Assembly: GCA_039638595.1 (NCBI GenBank) | Contig: JBDIWM010000013.1 | Span: 1-43,729, forward strand | Reading direction: 5' to 3' | DNA: 43,729 bases | Origin: Atribacterota bacterium | GTDB taxonomy: Bacteria > Atribacterota > Atribacteria > Atribacterales > Caldatribacteriaceae | Part shown: piece after piece, positions 1-8,862 of the stretch | Numbering within the stretch: position 1 is the stretch's first letter | Layout of the letters: each line of letters opens with the position of its first letter | The notes under the pieces: model-generated | The model's input: only the letters and a program-made list of their open reading frames with translations | The model's database searches: none | What the model was told of the DNA's origin: nothing | Program-made: the position numbers and the translations under genes

Positions 1-698
1 ACGGAATTTCTGCGAATTATCCCAATGTGGTTTTGATTGTCCTTCTTATTGATGAAAGGCCTGAAGAAGTGACTCAAATGGAACGTTCGGTGAAAGGATA
101 TGTTATTGCTTCAACGTTCGATCAGAAACCGGAAAACCATCTTCGGGTTGCCGAACTCACCTTAGAAAGGGCAAAGAGGCTTGTGGAAGAGGGGAAGGAC
201 GTGGTTATCCTTCTCGATAGCATCACTCGCTTGGCTCGATCCAACAACCTGGTTGTACCAACTACTGGAAAAACACTCTCTGGAGGTATTGACTCTTCGG
301 CTTTACACTGGCCGAAACGCTTCTTTGGGGCGGCCCGCAATATTGAAGAGGGTGGAAGTTTGACGATTCTTGCTACGGCCCTCATTGATACCGGTTCTCG
401 AATGGACGAAGTTATTTATGAGGAATTCAAGGGTACAGGGAATATGGAGCTCCATCTCAGTAGAGCTCTGGCCGAGAGTAGAATTTTTCCGGCGATTGAC
501 ATTCATCGTTCTGGTACCCGAAAGGAGGAGTTGCTCCTCAAGAAGGAAGACCTAGAGAGAATCTGGACTCTACGGAGGCTTCTGGCAAATGTTGAGTCGC
601 AGGAAGCCATCCAGATGGTCATCGAACGTATGCAAAACACCCGTTCCAACCGGGAATTTCTCAAAATCATTGACCAGGTTATGAAAGCCTCCCGCTAA
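1..698 (+). CDS. rho: Transcription termination factor Rho (C-terminal part; 5' end outside the window)
   Basis: Rho is a hexameric RNA-dependent ATPase/helicase that terminates transcription. The reading frame is open from base 3, so the gene starts upstream of the window; about 231 residues remain. Visible conserved blocks are LIDERPEEV, the Walker B region [35 protein letters not shown], the GTGNMELHL stretch and the [11 protein letters not shown]-loop region. The P-loop and the RNA-binding N-terminal domain lie before the window. The gene ends about 20 bases before the rpmE promoter, a neighbour pair common in Bacillota and Thermotogota. One small deviation is HWPKRFFG where most Rho proteins have HRPKRFFG or HKPKRFFG. 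Confidence 0.97.
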   Translation, partial: GISANYPNVVLIVLLIDERPEEVTQMERSVKGYVIASTFDQKPENHLRVAELTLERAKRLVEEGKDVVILLDSITRLARSNNLVVPTTGKTLSGGIDSSALHWPKRFFGAARNIEEGGSLTILATALIDTGSRMDEVIYEEFKGTGNMELHLSRALAESRIFPAIDIHRSGTRKEELLLKKEDLERIWTLRRLLANVESQEAIQMVIERMQNTRSNREFLKIIDQVMKASR

Positions 699-717
699 GG
701 GCTTCGTTTGTGCTCTT

Positions 718-746
718 TTGACACCTGAGAATGTCCATGTTATAAT
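718..746 (+). promoter_or_regulatory. Consensus sigma-70-type promoter for rpmE
   Basis: TTGACA at 718-723 and TATAAT at 741-746 are separated by exactly 17 bases, a perfect match to the housekeeping promoter consensus. Transcription should start near 753, giving a leader of about 28 bases before rpmE. It sits in the only gap between rho and rpmE. Confidence 0.9.
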
Positions 747-780
747 ATCTTCCACTTTTGGTGAGGTAGAGGTGAACAAC

Positions 781-987
781 ATGAAGAAGGGAATCCATCC
801 AGAATATAAAGAAACTCGAGTGGTCTGTGCCTGTGGAAATTCTTTTATGACCCGTTCGACCAGGTTTCCTGAAATTAAGGTGGAGATTTGCGCGAAATGT
901 CATCCTTTCTTCACTGGCCAACAAAAGCTGGTGGATACCGCCGGGAGAGTGGAGAAATTTCGCAGCAAATACGGAGATACGTACTAG
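781..987 (+). CDS. rpmE: 50S ribosomal protein L31, zinc-binding form
   Basis: L31 bridges the large and small ribosomal subunits. The ATG at 781 follows a GAGGTG ribosome-binding site and gives a 68-residue protein, normal for the family. Cysteines at CAC near the start and CAKC about 20 residues later form the zinc-binding set of the C+ class, which can serve as a zinc store. The PFFTG motif is typical. It is flanked by its own consensus promoter and a strong intrinsic terminator, so it is probably transcribed mainly on its own. Confidence 0.97.
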   Translation: MKKGIHPEYKETRVVCACGNSFMTRSTRFPEIKVEICAKCHPFFTGQQKLVDTAGRVEKFRSKYGDTY

Positions 988-1008
988 TTGGTTCTGTATA
1001 GCTGGTTT

Positions 1009-1042
1009 AAAGGAAGTAGCTTCATGTGCTACTTCCTTTTTT
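1009..1042 (+). terminator. Rho-independent terminator after rpmE
   Basis: A perfect 12-bp stem (AAAGGAAGTAGC at 1009-1020 with GCTACTTCCTTT at 1028-1039) encloses a 7-base loop and runs into a six-T tract at 1037-1042. It should end the rpmE transcript 19 bases before thyX. Confidence 0.93.
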
Positions 1043-1060
1043 GATTTTGGGGACGTTTTT

Positions 1061-1723
1061 ATGGATGTTTCTCTGGTTACATGGACTCCGGAACCGGAAA
1101 TAACAATCGCTCTGGCAGCACGGACCTGCTACAGCACAAATCCTCCTCAAGAGATCGCCGTAGAAAAAGCGAGACAATTAATTCGGGAACTTTTGCATCG
1201 AGGACACGAATCAATTCTTGAACACGCTTCGTTTACTTTTCGTATAGAGGGGATTTCTCGAGTGGCATCACATCAACTGGTCCGGCATCGCTTGGCATCG
1301 TATGCGCAACAGAGCCAGCGTTATGTTTCTCTTGAAGTGTCAGATTTTGTGTGCCCCCCGATAGTTGAGGAAAATCCACAAGCCAAGAGTCTTTATTGGG
1401 AAGTGGTGCAACGTTGCAAAGAAGCGTATGGAAAACTCTTAGCCTTGGGAATACCTAAGGAGGATGCCCGTTATATCATTCCGCAGGGAATGACTACGAA
1501 TTTGGTATTTACAGCTAACGCCCGAGAACTTTTGCATGTTTTTCGCCTACGTCTTTGTAATAGAGCTCAGTGGGAAATCCGGGAATTGTGTTTGAGGATG
1601 TTGGCAATAGTCCAGGGGAAGGCACCAGCGGTTTTCGAATTTGCTGGTCCTCCTTGTGTGGATGGAATTTGTCCGGAAGGGGAGAAAAGCTGTGGGCAAC
1701 CGTGGAGAAAGAGTGGAAAATAA
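1061..1723 (+). CDS. thyX: Flavin-dependent thymidylate synthase ThyX
   Basis: ThyX makes dTMP from dUMP using FAD and methylenetetrahydrofolate, independently of ThyA. The 220-residue protein has the family signature RHRx7S at residues 75-85 (R75, H76, R77, S85), and a downstream RYIIPQGMTTNL block matches the substrate-binding region. The ATG at 1061 gives a standard N-terminus but has only a weak purine-rich site. The C-terminus carries a small cysteine cluster (CVDGIC and, six residues on, SCG), which is not needed for the known reaction. It lies just after the rpmE terminator and overlaps the DUF1385 gene. A dCMP deaminase further down the same gene run would supply dUMP. Confidence 0.97.
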   Translation: MDVSLVTWTPEPEITIALAARTCYSTNPPQEIAVEKARQLIRELLHRGHESILEHASFTFRIEGISRVASHQLVRHRLASYAQQSQRYVSLEVSDFVCPPIVEENPQAKSLYWEVVQRCKEAYGKLLALGIPKEDARYIIPQGMTTNLVFTANARELLHVFRLRLCNRAQWEIRELCLRMLAIVQGKAPAVFEFAGPPCVDGICPEGEKSCGQPWRKSGK

Positions 1724-2612
1724 AAGAACGTGTCTTGATGTAGGGGGTCAAGCTTTGATCGAAGGGGTCATGATGCGTACTCCTTTCAGAGTGGCTCTGG
1801 CAGTGCGCAAGAGAAATGGAGATATTGCCGTAGAGGTGAGGAATACCAAACCCCTTGTCAAGAGAAACCGCTTTTTTGGTTTGCCTATTATTCGAGGGAT
1901 TGTGGGTCTAGTGGATTCCTTAATAGTTGGGTGGCAGGCTCTTTCGTACTCGGTATCGGTTGCTTTTGAAGAGGAGGAGGAAAAACTGAGCACTTTTGAT
2001 ATGGGAGTGGCTATTCTTATTGCGCTTGGTCTTTTTGTGGGTCTTTTTGTTGCTCTTCCTACCTTTTTAGCCTCTTTTGTGGATCGATTTATCTCCTCGA
2101 CCTTCTTGTACAATCTTGTGGAAGGGTGTATCCGGGTGGGGATTTTTCTTGTGTATCTTGCGGTTATTGCCAGTTTGAAGGATATCAGAAGGGTGTTTGA
2201 GTACCATGGTGCTGAACATAAAGCAATTTTTACTTTTGAAAGTGGTGAAGAGTTGAAACCGGAAAATGCTGAAAAGTTTACCACCTGGCATCCTCGCTGT
2301 GGGACAAATTGGCTGATTGTGGTTATGATTGTGAGTATTTTTGTTTTTTCCCTTTTGGGAAGACCTGGAATCGTTGGTAGAGTGCTCACCCGAGTTCTCG
2401 TCGTTCCTCTGGTGGCCGGCCTTGCCTATGAAGTGATTCGATTTATTTCGCGCTACCGGAGTAATAGCCTAATTTATTCACTGAGTTTACCGGGCCTCTG
2501 GTTACAACGGATTACGACTCGAGAACCAGACCGCTCTCAACTCGAAGTCGCTTTTTCGGCGCTGAAGGGAAGTTTAGGGGAGGAAAGGGACAATGTGGCG
2601 GGAGAAAGTTGA
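1713..2612 (+). CDS. DUF1385 polytopic membrane protein, function unknown
   Basis: I recognise the DUF1385 family (YqhQ-like) but know of no established function. Family hallmarks are [12 protein letters not shown] at the N-terminus, [13 protein letters not shown] near the middle and HPRCGTNW shortly after. Hydrophobic stretches around residues 90-130, 140-165, 200-220 and 225-250 indicate several membrane helices. The GTG at 1713 is chosen because it follows GGAG by six bases and puts the conserved block at the usual distance; it overlaps the end of thyX by 11 bases. The stop overlaps prfA by 20 bases. The gene sits between rpmE/thyX and prfA, as in many Bacillota. The conserved His/Glu/Cys set could bind a metal, which is an inference. 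Confidence 0.85.
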   Translation: MENKRTCLDVGGQALIEGVMMRTPFRVALAVRKRNGDIAVEVRNTKPLVKRNRFFGLPIIRGIVGLVDSLIVGWQALSYSVSVAFEEEEEKLSTFDMGVAILIALGLFVGLFVALPTFLASFVDRFISSTFLYNLVEGCIRVGIFLVYLAVIASLKDIRRVFEYHGAEHKAIFTFESGEELKPENAEKFTTWHPRCGTNWLIVVMIVSIFVFSLLGRPGIVGRVLTRVLVVPLVAGLAYEVIRFISRYRSNSLIYSLSLPGLWLQRITTREPDRSQLEVAFSALKGSLGEERDNVAGES

Positions 2613-3663
2613 AGCCATTGCCAAACAGTACGAAGAATTGACCCAGAAAATGGTTGATCCTGCGGTAATCAGTGATATGACCCGTTATCGAGATTATGCT
2701 CAGAGCCTTGCTGAGATAGAACCCCTGGTCAGCAAGTACAGAGAGTATCAAAGATTGGAAAAGGAGCTGGAGGAAGAACGAGCTCTTTTCAGGGTTGAAA
2801 AGGACCCGGAAATGAGGATTCTCTTAGAGGAGGATATGGACCGTCTTCGGGATGCCATGGATAGAATCGCTGGGGAAATTAAGATTATGCTCCTTCCCCG
2901 GGATCCTCGGGATGAGAAAGATACACTGGTAGAGGTTCGAGCAGGAACTGGTGGTGAAGAAGCGGCGCTTTTTGTGGCTGACCTTTTCCGGATGTATAGT
3001 CGTTATGCTGAACGACAGGGATGGAAAATCGAGGTGATGAGCGCGAATCCTACAGAGCTGGGGGGGTTTAAAGAAATCATTTTTGCCGTGGAGGGGAAAG
3101 GGGCGTACAGTAAATTTAAGTTTGAAAGTGGAGTTCACCGTGTGCAGAGAATTCCGATTACCGAAGCGGGAGGGCGTATTCACACTTCTACAGCGACTGT
3201 GGCTGTGTTACCAGAAGCCGATGAAGTGGAAGTGGAAATAAAGCCCGAGGAACTGCGGATTGATGTATATCGTTCCTCCGGTCATGGGGGGCAGAGTGTG
3301 AATACCACCGATTCAGCAGTCCGGGTTACCCATATTCCCACGGGGATGGTGGTTACCTGTCAGGATGAAAAGTCGCAGCATAAAAATAAAGCTAAGGCCC
3401 TGCGGATTTTAAGGGCGAGGCTCTTAGAGTTAGAACGAAGGACCCAAAAAGAAGAAATAGACCGGGAAAGGAAAACGCAGATTGGAACTGGAGAACGAAG
3501 TGAACGCATTCGGACTTATAATTTTCCTCAGAACCGGGTTACCGATCACCGTATCAATCTTACTCTCTATCGCCTGGAGTCGGTTCTGGAAGGAGATTTA
3601 GAAGAAATTATTGAGGCGCTGGCTGCCGAGGAAAGGGCTAAGATGCTTGAAAAGGTTGGTTAG
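2593..3663 (+). CDS. prfA: Peptide chain release factor 1
   Basis: RF1 recognises UAA and UAG stop codons and triggers peptide release. At 356 residues it has normal length. The anticodon-like tripeptide is PIT in [10 protein letters not shown], the RF1-type PxT rather than the SPF of RF2, and the catalytic GGQ is at residues 232-234 (GHGGQSVN). The ATG at 2593 follows GGAAAGGGA. prmC, which methylates the GGQ glutamine, starts three bases after the stop, a very common pairing. Confidence 0.98.
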   Translation: MWREKVEAIAKQYEELTQKMVDPAVISDMTRYRDYAQSLAEIEPLVSKYREYQRLEKELEEERALFRVEKDPEMRILLEEDMDRLRDAMDRIAGEIKIMLLPRDPRDEKDTLVEVRAGTGGEEAALFVADLFRMYSRYAERQGWKIEVMSANPTELGGFKEIIFAVEGKGAYSKFKFESGVHRVQRIPITEAGGRIHTSTATVAVLPEADEVEVEIKPEELRIDVYRSSGHGGQSVNTTDSAVRVTHIPTGMVVTCQDEKSQHKNKAKALRILRARLLELERRTQKEEIDRERKTQIGTGERSERIRTYNFPQNRVTDHRINLTLYRLESVLEGDLEEIIEALAAEERAKMLEKVG

Positions 3664-3665
3664 GT

Positions 3666-4544
3666 GTGGCTCTGGTAAGGAAAATCTGGAAGGACTTGGT
3701 GAACACTTTGCGGGAGAATCGGATTCTTTCTCCAACGCGGGAAGCTCGTCTTTTGTTGGCTCAACTCCTTCGCACCACCCCCGGCCGGGTATACCTTTTC
3801 TGGGATTTTGACTTGGATGGGGAACTCTTGCGGGAGCTTTATGCCATGCTTGAAGAACGCTTGCGAGGTGTTCCTTTACAGTACATTTTGGGGGAATGGG
3901 AATTTTTATCGTTACCATTTCAGATGGAGAAGGGAGTTTTTATTCCTCGATTTGATACTGAAGCCTGGGTGGAGGAGGCGATATTGGTTTTACGGTTTCT
4001 CACTCAGAGGGAAGAGAACGTTACCGTTTGTGACGTGGGATGTGGGAGTGGGGTTATTGGAATTTCCTGTGCGTTTTGGGTTCCTGGTCTTCAAGTCTTT
4101 GGGGTTGATATTTCTGAAAAGGCCATAATACTTGCGCAACGGAATGCGCAACGATTGGGTATTGCGGACCGAGTTTTCCTTTTGCGTTCTAACCTTTTTG
4201 AGGTCTTTCGTGATTCGGGTGTTTGTTTTGATGCAATTCTTGCGAATCCACCGTATGTGTCTCAAGAGGAATGGAATAGTCTTGCCCGGGAAGTTCGAGA
4301 ATATGAGCCAAAAGAGGCTCTCGTGGCTGATCAGGATGGTTTGGGAATGATATGGAGGATCATAGAAGAGGGAGTTTCCTTTTTAAAGGAACGAGGAGTT
4401 TTTTTGATTGAGCATGACCCGCGGCAGAAAGATACGATTCAGGAGAGAGTCCAGGGATACTCATCTCTGGAGTATGTATGTTCTATTGAAGATTATAGTG
4501 GGAGAACCAGAGCAAGTATGCTTAGGAAAAGAAAGGGGGATTGA
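3666..4544 (+). CDS. prmC: Release factor glutamine methyltransferase PrmC
   Basis: PrmC is an S-adenosylmethionine-dependent N5-glutamine methyltransferase acting on the GGQ motif of release factors. The 292-residue protein has an N-terminal helical recognition domain, the SAM-binding DVGCGSGVIGIS block and the catalytic NPPYVS motif. Two usual signatures are modified: IPRFDTE where most have IPRPETE, and IEHDPRQ where most have LEIGYDQ. The core residues remain, so activity is expected. GTG at 3666 starts directly after prfA. The stop overlaps the region of the rpiB start. Confidence 0.94.
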   Translation: MALVRKIWKDLVNTLRENRILSPTREARLLLAQLLRTTPGRVYLFWDFDLDGELLRELYAMLEERLRGVPLQYILGEWEFLSLPFQMEKGVFIPRFDTEAWVEEAILVLRFLTQREENVTVCDVGCGSGVIGISCAFWVPGLQVFGVDISEKAIILAQRNAQRLGIADRVFLLRSNLFEVFRDSGVCFDAILANPPYVSQEEWNSLAREVREYEPKEALVADQDGLGMIWRIIEEGVSFLKERGVFLIEHDPRQKDTIQERVQGYSSLEYVCSIEDYSGRTRASMLRKRKGD

Positions 4545-4546
4545 TG

Positions 4547-4987
4547 ATGAAGGTGTTGCTGGGAAGTGATCATGCTGGGGTTCAATTGAAAGAAGACTTG
4601 AAAATATTCATTCAGAGCCTGGGTCACGAAGTGGAAGATTACGGTGTCCATACCGGTGAGTCCTTTGATTATCCGGATGTGGCCATTCCTCTGGCAAAGG
4701 ATGTGGCAGAAGGAAGGGGTGCCAGGGGGATTCTTATCTGTGGTACCGGGGTGGGAATGTCTATTGCGGCAAACAAAGTGAAGGGGATAAGAGCGGCACT
4801 CTGTCACGACGTATTTTCAGCACGGGCTTCTCGGGAACATAACAACGCTAATATTTTAACTATGGGTGAAAGAGTGATTGGGAAGGGCTTGGCGCGGGAG
4901 ATCGTGAAGGTGTGGCTCGAGACAGATTTTCAGGGAGAGCGACATGCGCGACGCCTGGAAAAAATAGAAAGGTACGAACGGTTGTGA
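4547..4987 (+). CDS. rpiB: Ribose-5-phosphate isomerase B
   Basis: RpiB interconverts ribose-5-phosphate and ribulose-5-phosphate in the pentose phosphate pathway. The protein begins [11 protein letters not shown] and contains the active-site cysteine loop [13 protein letters not shown] and the [10 protein letters not shown] block, all typical of the LacA/RpiB family. Length is 146 residues, as expected. ATGs at 4544 and 4547 are both possible; 4547 is better spaced from AAAGGGGGA. The 3' end overlaps the next gene by a GTGA junction. Confidence 0.95.
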   Translation: MKVLLGSDHAGVQLKEDLKIFIQSLGHEVEDYGVHTGESFDYPDVAIPLAKDVAEGRGARGILICGTGVGMSIAANKVKGIRAALCHDVFSARASREHNNANILTMGERVIGKGLAREIVKVWLETDFQGERHARRLEKIERYERL

Positions 4988-5445
4988 AGGAAAGACCCGA
5001 TTGGGACAGTTACTTTATGGCGATTGCGCATCTTGTGGCCACTCGGTCAACCTGTCTGCGTCGTCAGGTTGGAGCGGTATTGGTGAAGGATAAGCGAATC
5101 CTTGCTACTGGTTATAATGGGGCTCCCAGCAATATAGCTCATTGCACTCCGGATCTATGTCTGCGGAGTACAGGCAATATTCCTTCTGGGCAGAATCAGG
5201 AATTATGTCGGGGACTTCATGCTGAACAGAATGTGATCATCCAAGCTGCACTCCACGGAGTGAGCACCAAAAATTCCACCTTATACTGCACGCACAAACC
5301 TTGCATTCTTTGTGCTAAAATGATTATCAATGCAGGAGTGGTGCGGGTGGTGTATGAAAACCCCTATCCAGATCTTTTAGCAGATGCGATGCTTGAGGAG
5401 GCAGGACTTGCAATGTGTGTATTTTCAGGGGGAGGAGTTCCTTGA
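4984..5445 (+). CDS. Deoxycytidylate (dCMP) deaminase, ComEB-like
   Basis: It is a zinc-dependent cytidine/deoxycytidylate deaminase family protein of 153 residues. The zinc site is visible as HAEQN plus PCILC, and the N-terminal [11 protein letters not shown] and TGYNGAP blocks are typical of dCMP deaminases. The likely reaction is dCMP to dUMP, the substrate of ThyX encoded in the same gene run. GTG at 4984 overlaps the rpiB stop (GTGA), suggesting translational coupling. A late-competence role, as once proposed for ComEB, is not suggested by anything here. Confidence 0.92.
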   Translation: MKERPDWDSYFMAIAHLVATRSTCLRRQVGAVLVKDKRILATGYNGAPSNIAHCTPDLCLRSTGNIPSGQNQELCRGLHAEQNVIIQAALHGVSTKNSTLYCTHKPCILCAKMIINAGVVRVVYENPYPDLLADAMLEEAGLAMCVFSGGGVP

Positions 5446-6494
5446 AAGAAGTTCTGCTTTTTAGTTTTTTTGCCTTTATCATAGCCTGGGCGGTTACACC
5501 ACTTGTTATTCTGACCAGTCAACGATTGAACTGGTTTGATTGGCCTGGTGACCAGCGAAAGGTTCATGAACGGCCAGTTCCCCGTCTGGGCGGTGTGTCG
5601 CTTTTTATTTCCTTTTTGGTGAGTTTTTTCCTGCTTCATTTTTTCCTCCACCTGTCCTTTTCCTGGTTCTTAGTGCTGGGTGTTTTGATTTTCTTTTTGA
5701 TAGGTTTCCTGGATGACCTTTTTTCCCTTTCGCCCTGGATTAAACTTTTGGGACAGGTTCTTGGCGCTGTGCTGCTCATCCAGGGTGGGGTGCTGATTCG
5801 CTTTTTTACGCTGCCTTGGGATCGCATGTTTTATTTGGGTTTCTGGGGATATCCCTTGACTTTGATGTGGATTGTGGGTATTTCGAACGCTCTGAATCTC
5901 ATCGATGGTCTTGATGGTCTTTCGGGAGGCGTTGGGGCTATTGCCTCTTTTACGCTGGGAATGATTGCCTGGCAGGAGGGTCGTATGGAACCGGCTATTC
6001 TTTCTTTTCTCCTTTCTGGAGGTATTTTGGGTTTCTTGCTCTATAATTTTCCACCCGCTCGTATTTTTTTAGGAGATGGTGGCGCCCTTTTTCTGGGTGC
6101 TATGCTTGCCTCGACCTCGGTGCAGGGAGCCACAAAGAGTGCTGCTGCGTTTACTCTGGCTGTGCCGATTCTCATTCTCGGTATTCCTATCTTTGACACC
6201 TTTTTTGCGATTGTTCGTCGAAAAAAGAATGGTCTTTCCATTTTGCATCCGGATCGTGGTCATCTCCATCATCGATTGCTGGAGAAGGGGTATTCACAAA
6301 GAGAAGTGGTGGTGATCTTTTATGGTATCAGTGCGCTTTGTGGAGGTACGGCAATCCTTATTAATTTTTTCTTAGCAAACAGCACGTATTCACTCCTCTT
6401 TTTCTTTTTCTTTGTGGTGCTCTTTCTGGGATGGGGGAAGAACCTCAGGGTTACGGAGCTTCCAGAAAGGAAGAGTTCGGTTGAAAAAAGCTAA
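5442..6494 (+). CDS. Undecaprenyl-phosphate N-acetylhexosamine-1-phosphate transferase (TagO/WecA-like)
   Basis: It belongs to the MraY/WecA/TagO family, which transfers a sugar-1-phosphate from a UDP-sugar to undecaprenyl phosphate at the inner membrane. About ten hydrophobic helices span its 350 residues. Signatures in order are [38 protein letters not shown] and the C-terminal [15 protein letters not shown], whose His-rich loop marks WecA/TagO rather than MraY. TTG at 5442 follows GGGGAGGAG and overlaps the deaminase stop (TTGA). The following wecB makes UDP-ManNAc, so the pair probably starts a wall or surface glycan on a GlcNAc-PP-lipid. Confidence 0.93.
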   Translation: MKEVLLFSFFAFIIAWAVTPLVILTSQRLNWFDWPGDQRKVHERPVPRLGGVSLFISFLVSFFLLHFFLHLSFSWFLVLGVLIFFLIGFLDDLFSLSPWIKLLGQVLGAVLLIQGGVLIRFFTLPWDRMFYLGFWGYPLTLMWIVGISNALNLIDGLDGLSGGVGAIASFTLGMIAWQEGRMEPAILSFLLSGGILGFLLYNFPPARIFLGDGGALFLGAMLASTSVQGATKSAAAFTLAVPILILGIPIFDTFFAIVRRKKNGLSILHPDRGHLHHRLLEKGYSQREVVVIFYGISALCGGTAILINFFLANSTYSLLFFFFFVVLFLGWGKNLRVTELPERKSSVEKS

Positions 6495-7653
6495 GATTTT
6501 TTTTATTCTGGGGACCCGACCCGAAGCAATTAAACTGGCTCCTCTGATTCTCGCTTTTCTGCAAAAGGAAGAATTTGAAATTAAGTTGATTAATACCGGT
6601 CAGCATCGGGAGATGTCTACCGCGTTCTTGCGCAATTTTGGTCTTGCACCTCATTATGATTTGCAGGTGATGGTGGAGAAACAATCTCTGCATTATCTCA
6701 CTTCCAGAATTGTAGAAGAGTTGGAGCAGGTTTTTCGTGAACAAAGACCGGACTTTGTTTTTGTACAAGGAGACACCACCACTGCTCTATGCGGAGCGCT
6801 ATCGGCATTTTATTTTCGCATACCCCTGGGACATGTGGAAGCTGGCTTGCGAACCTGGGAAAAGTGGCGTCCTTTTCCCGAAGAGATGAATCGAGTTCTG
6901 ATTTCGCGTCTTGCGGACTTTCATTTTGCTCCCACTTTTCTGGCGAAAAGAAATCTTCTTCGGGAAGGCATCAATGAATCGCAAATCCTTTTGACTGGGA
7001 ACACCATTGTAGATGCTTTGTTGCTCATTCTGAATGACGGTCGGCCACTTTCTCATCCGGTGCTCAAAAAGGAGTTTGAACGAGTTGACGGTTCTTATCG
7101 TTTTGTCACGGTTACTGCCCATCGCCGGGAGAACTGGGGAGAAGGAATGCGGAGTATTGCTTTCGGGGTAAAAATAATTGCTGAAACATGTCCAGATGTA
7201 AAGGTTTTTTTCTCTCTTCACCCGAATCCTTTGGTGCGGGAGACGGTAATGCGAGAACTCACCAGTACTCCTCGGGTGGTTCTTCTTGACCATCTGGAAT
7301 ACCCTGATTTTGTGCAGCTTCTTTCTCGCTCGGTTTTGGTGGTTACCGATTCAGGTGGTGTACAGGAAGAGGCGGCTTCTTTGGGGATTCCAGTTCTCAT
7401 TACTCGAGAGTCGACCGAGAGGCCTGAGGTGGTGGAATCGGGGTTAGGGACTTTGGTGGGTTGTCACGCCGAAAGAATTGCTCAGGAAGCTCTTGCCATC
7501 CTTGGCACCAGAAGTCGTCTTCGTCAGAGGAAAAACCTCTTCGGTGACGGAAAAGCCTCCTGGAGGATTCTCCAATTTGTGAGCCGTTTCTTTGGTTTTC
7601 CTTATGAGGATATTCAAGAATTTTGTTCTTTAACACAAGGTATGCGGTTATGA
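6481..7653 (+). CDS. wecB: UDP-N-acetylglucosamine 2-epimerase (non-hydrolysing)
   Basis: It interconverts UDP-GlcNAc and UDP-ManNAc. The 390-residue protein opens with FILGTRPEAIKLAPL and contains HVEAGLRT, PEEMNR and TDSGGVQEEAASLGIPVL, all diagnostic of WecB/MnaA. TTG at 6481 is preceded by AAAGGAAG and overlaps the preceding transferase by 14 bases. Its stop overlaps the start of the ATP synthase operon as ATGA at 7650-7653. In Bacillus the homologue mnaA is also the gene before atpI, so this junction is an old arrangement. Confidence 0.96.
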   Translation: MKKAKIFFILGTRPEAIKLAPLILAFLQKEEFEIKLINTGQHREMSTAFLRNFGLAPHYDLQVMVEKQSLHYLTSRIVEELEQVFREQRPDFVFVQGDTTTALCGALSAFYFRIPLGHVEAGLRTWEKWRPFPEEMNRVLISRLADFHFAPTFLAKRNLLREGINESQILLTGNTIVDALLLILNDGRPLSHPVLKKEFERVDGSYRFVTVTAHRRENWGEGMRSIAFGVKIIAETCPDVKVFFSLHPNPLVRETVMRELTSTPRVVLLDHLEYPDFVQLLSRSVLVVTDSGGVQEEAASLGIPVLITRESTERPEVVESGLGTLVGCHAERIAQEALAILGTRSRLRQRKNLFGDGKASWRILQFVSRFFGFPYEDIQEFCSLTQGMRL

Positions 7654-7913
7654 ATCGGTGGGATAAAGAGAGCATTTTTAAAGATATAGGAATACTCTGG
7701 GATTTAGCCTGGATGACGGTAAGCCCAGTACTTTTGGGAATTTTTGTGGGTCAGTACCTGGATCGCCACTATTTCCTCGGTTTCTCGTGGACCCTGTCGC
7801 TCTTGGTTTTGGGTGCCATACTGGGTTTTTATAACCTGTACGAGTTTTTGATGAAAGAAAGCCGCAAAATGGGTAAGAATGGTCTTTCCAATGATAAGAG
7901 CAATGATAGGTAG
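7650..7913 (+). CDS. AtpI/AtpQ-like ATP synthase accessory membrane protein
   Basis: This 87-residue protein has two hydrophobic helices. It matches the AtpI/AtpQ family pattern, in which a GxxxGxxxD motif (GIFVGQYLD) in helix 1 and GAILGFYNLYEFL at the end of helix 2 are conserved. Such proteins assist assembly of the c ring or supply Mg2+. ATG at 7650 overlaps the wecB stop. In N-ATPase operons the equivalent gene is called atpQ and is followed by atpR, exactly as here. Confidence 0.82.
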   Translation: MNRWDKESIFKDIGILWDLAWMTVSPVLLGIFVGQYLDRHYFLGFSWTLSLLVLGAILGFYNLYEFLMKESRKMGKNGLSNDKSNDR

Positions 7914-8169
7914 CTTTGGTGGTTTCACTCTGGCAGTTCTTGAGATATTGCTGCTATGGAAAGATGTCCAAAAAATTGTGCGGCGGAAGGCTACTTCATC
8001 TTTTACCATGTTTTTGCGTCTTCTTTTAAGTGGTACAGTCATTCTCGTTTTTCTCCGCTTTTTTCATGGAGATATCATGCTCTTTATCCTCTCTTTCTCG
8101 GTGGTCTATTTTTCCTTGGTTATTTGGTTAGGAATGGACTGGAGGGATAGAAATGGAAGAAATATTTAA
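7879..8169 (+). CDS. AtpR-like small membrane protein of the ATP synthase operon
   Basis: This small protein has about three hydrophobic helices and a membrane-embedded arginine (FLRLLLSG), as described for AtpR of N-ATPases, which is thought to help build Na+-type c rings. Position between AtpQ and subunit a is the N-ATPase order. The alternative is the AtpI/subunit I family found at this place in some Bacillota. ATGs at 7879, 7891 and 7903 are possible; none has a strong ribosome-binding site, and the last overlaps AtpI by only 11 bases. The end overlaps atpB by 17 bases. The family call rests on size, helices and context. Confidence 0.65.
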   Translation: MVFPMIRAMIGSFGGFTLAVLEILLLWKDVQKIVRRKATSSFTMFLRLLLSGTVILVFLRFFHGDIMLFILSFSVVYFSLVIWLGMDWRDRNGRNI

Positions 8170-8818
8170 TCCTCAGACTCTTTTTTATTTTTTTACGATT
8201 CCGATTACCAAAACCATCGTTTCTACCTGGATAGTGATGGTATTTTTGGTGTTTTTGTCCTTTGTTCTCACCCGAAAGATGACTTTTATCCCTGGTCGAT
8301 TACAGAATGTGTTGGAACTCTTCGTGGAAGCGATTATCAACCTGATTGAAGGAATGTCGCCAGGTAATGGCAGGAAATTTTTGTCATTGGTCGGAACTCT
8401 GGCCCTTTTTATCGGGACAGCGAACCTGGCCCATCTTGTACCCGGCCTTAAGGCACCTACTTCCGATTTTAATACGGCTTTTGCTCTGGCATTAGTGGTA
8501 TTTTTTGCAGTCCCCTTCTATGGTATTACCACACAGGGGCTTAAACAATATTTTAAGGAATATATTTCTCCCTCGCCGATTCTTCTTCCTTTCCATGTTA
8601 TTAGTGAGATTACCCGGACCTTTTCTTTAGCCCTGCGACTTTTCGGCAACATTCTCGGGGAAGAAATCATTATTGGAATCCTATTTCTCCTGGCGCCTCT
8701 TTTTGTTCCTGTACCGATGATGCTTTTCAGTATTTTTACAGGAATCATCCAGGCGTACATCTTTACCATTCTTACCGTGGTGTACCTCAGTTCTGCGGTT
8801 GAAGTTTCAAAACATTAG
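8153..8818 (+). CDS. atpB: ATP synthase F0 subunit a
   Basis: Subunit a forms the ion half-channels against the c ring. The 221-residue protein has five to six membrane helices and the essential arginine at residue 162 in SLALRLFGN. The N-terminal PITKTIVSTWIVM and the C-terminal FTGIIQAYIFTILTVVYL resemble N-ATPase a subunits more than the typical F-type protein, a judgement from memory. The ATG at 8153 follows GGAGGGATAG. Confidence 0.95.
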   Translation: MEEIFNPQTLFYFFTIPITKTIVSTWIVMVFLVFLSFVLTRKMTFIPGRLQNVLELFVEAIINLIEGMSPGNGRKFLSLVGTLALFIGTANLAHLVPGLKAPTSDFNTAFALALVVFFAVPFYGITTQGLKQYFKEYISPSPILLPFHVISEITRTFSLALRLFGNILGEEIIIGILFLLAPLFVPVPMMLFSIFTGIIQAYIFTILTVVYLSSAVEVSKH

Positions 8819-8827
8819 TTGTATAAT
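8799..8827 (+). promoter_or_regulatory. Probable internal promoter ahead of atpE
   Basis: TTGAAG at 8799-8804 and TATAAT at 8822-8827 are separated by 17 bases and lie across the atpB stop. The -10 box is perfect and the -35 matches 4 of 6. It would start transcription near 8834, just before atpE, and could raise output of the c subunit, which is needed in many copies per enzyme. Confidence 0.55.
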
Positions 8828-8862
8828 CCCATTTAATGCTTTGACGAAGGAGATGAAAGTCT

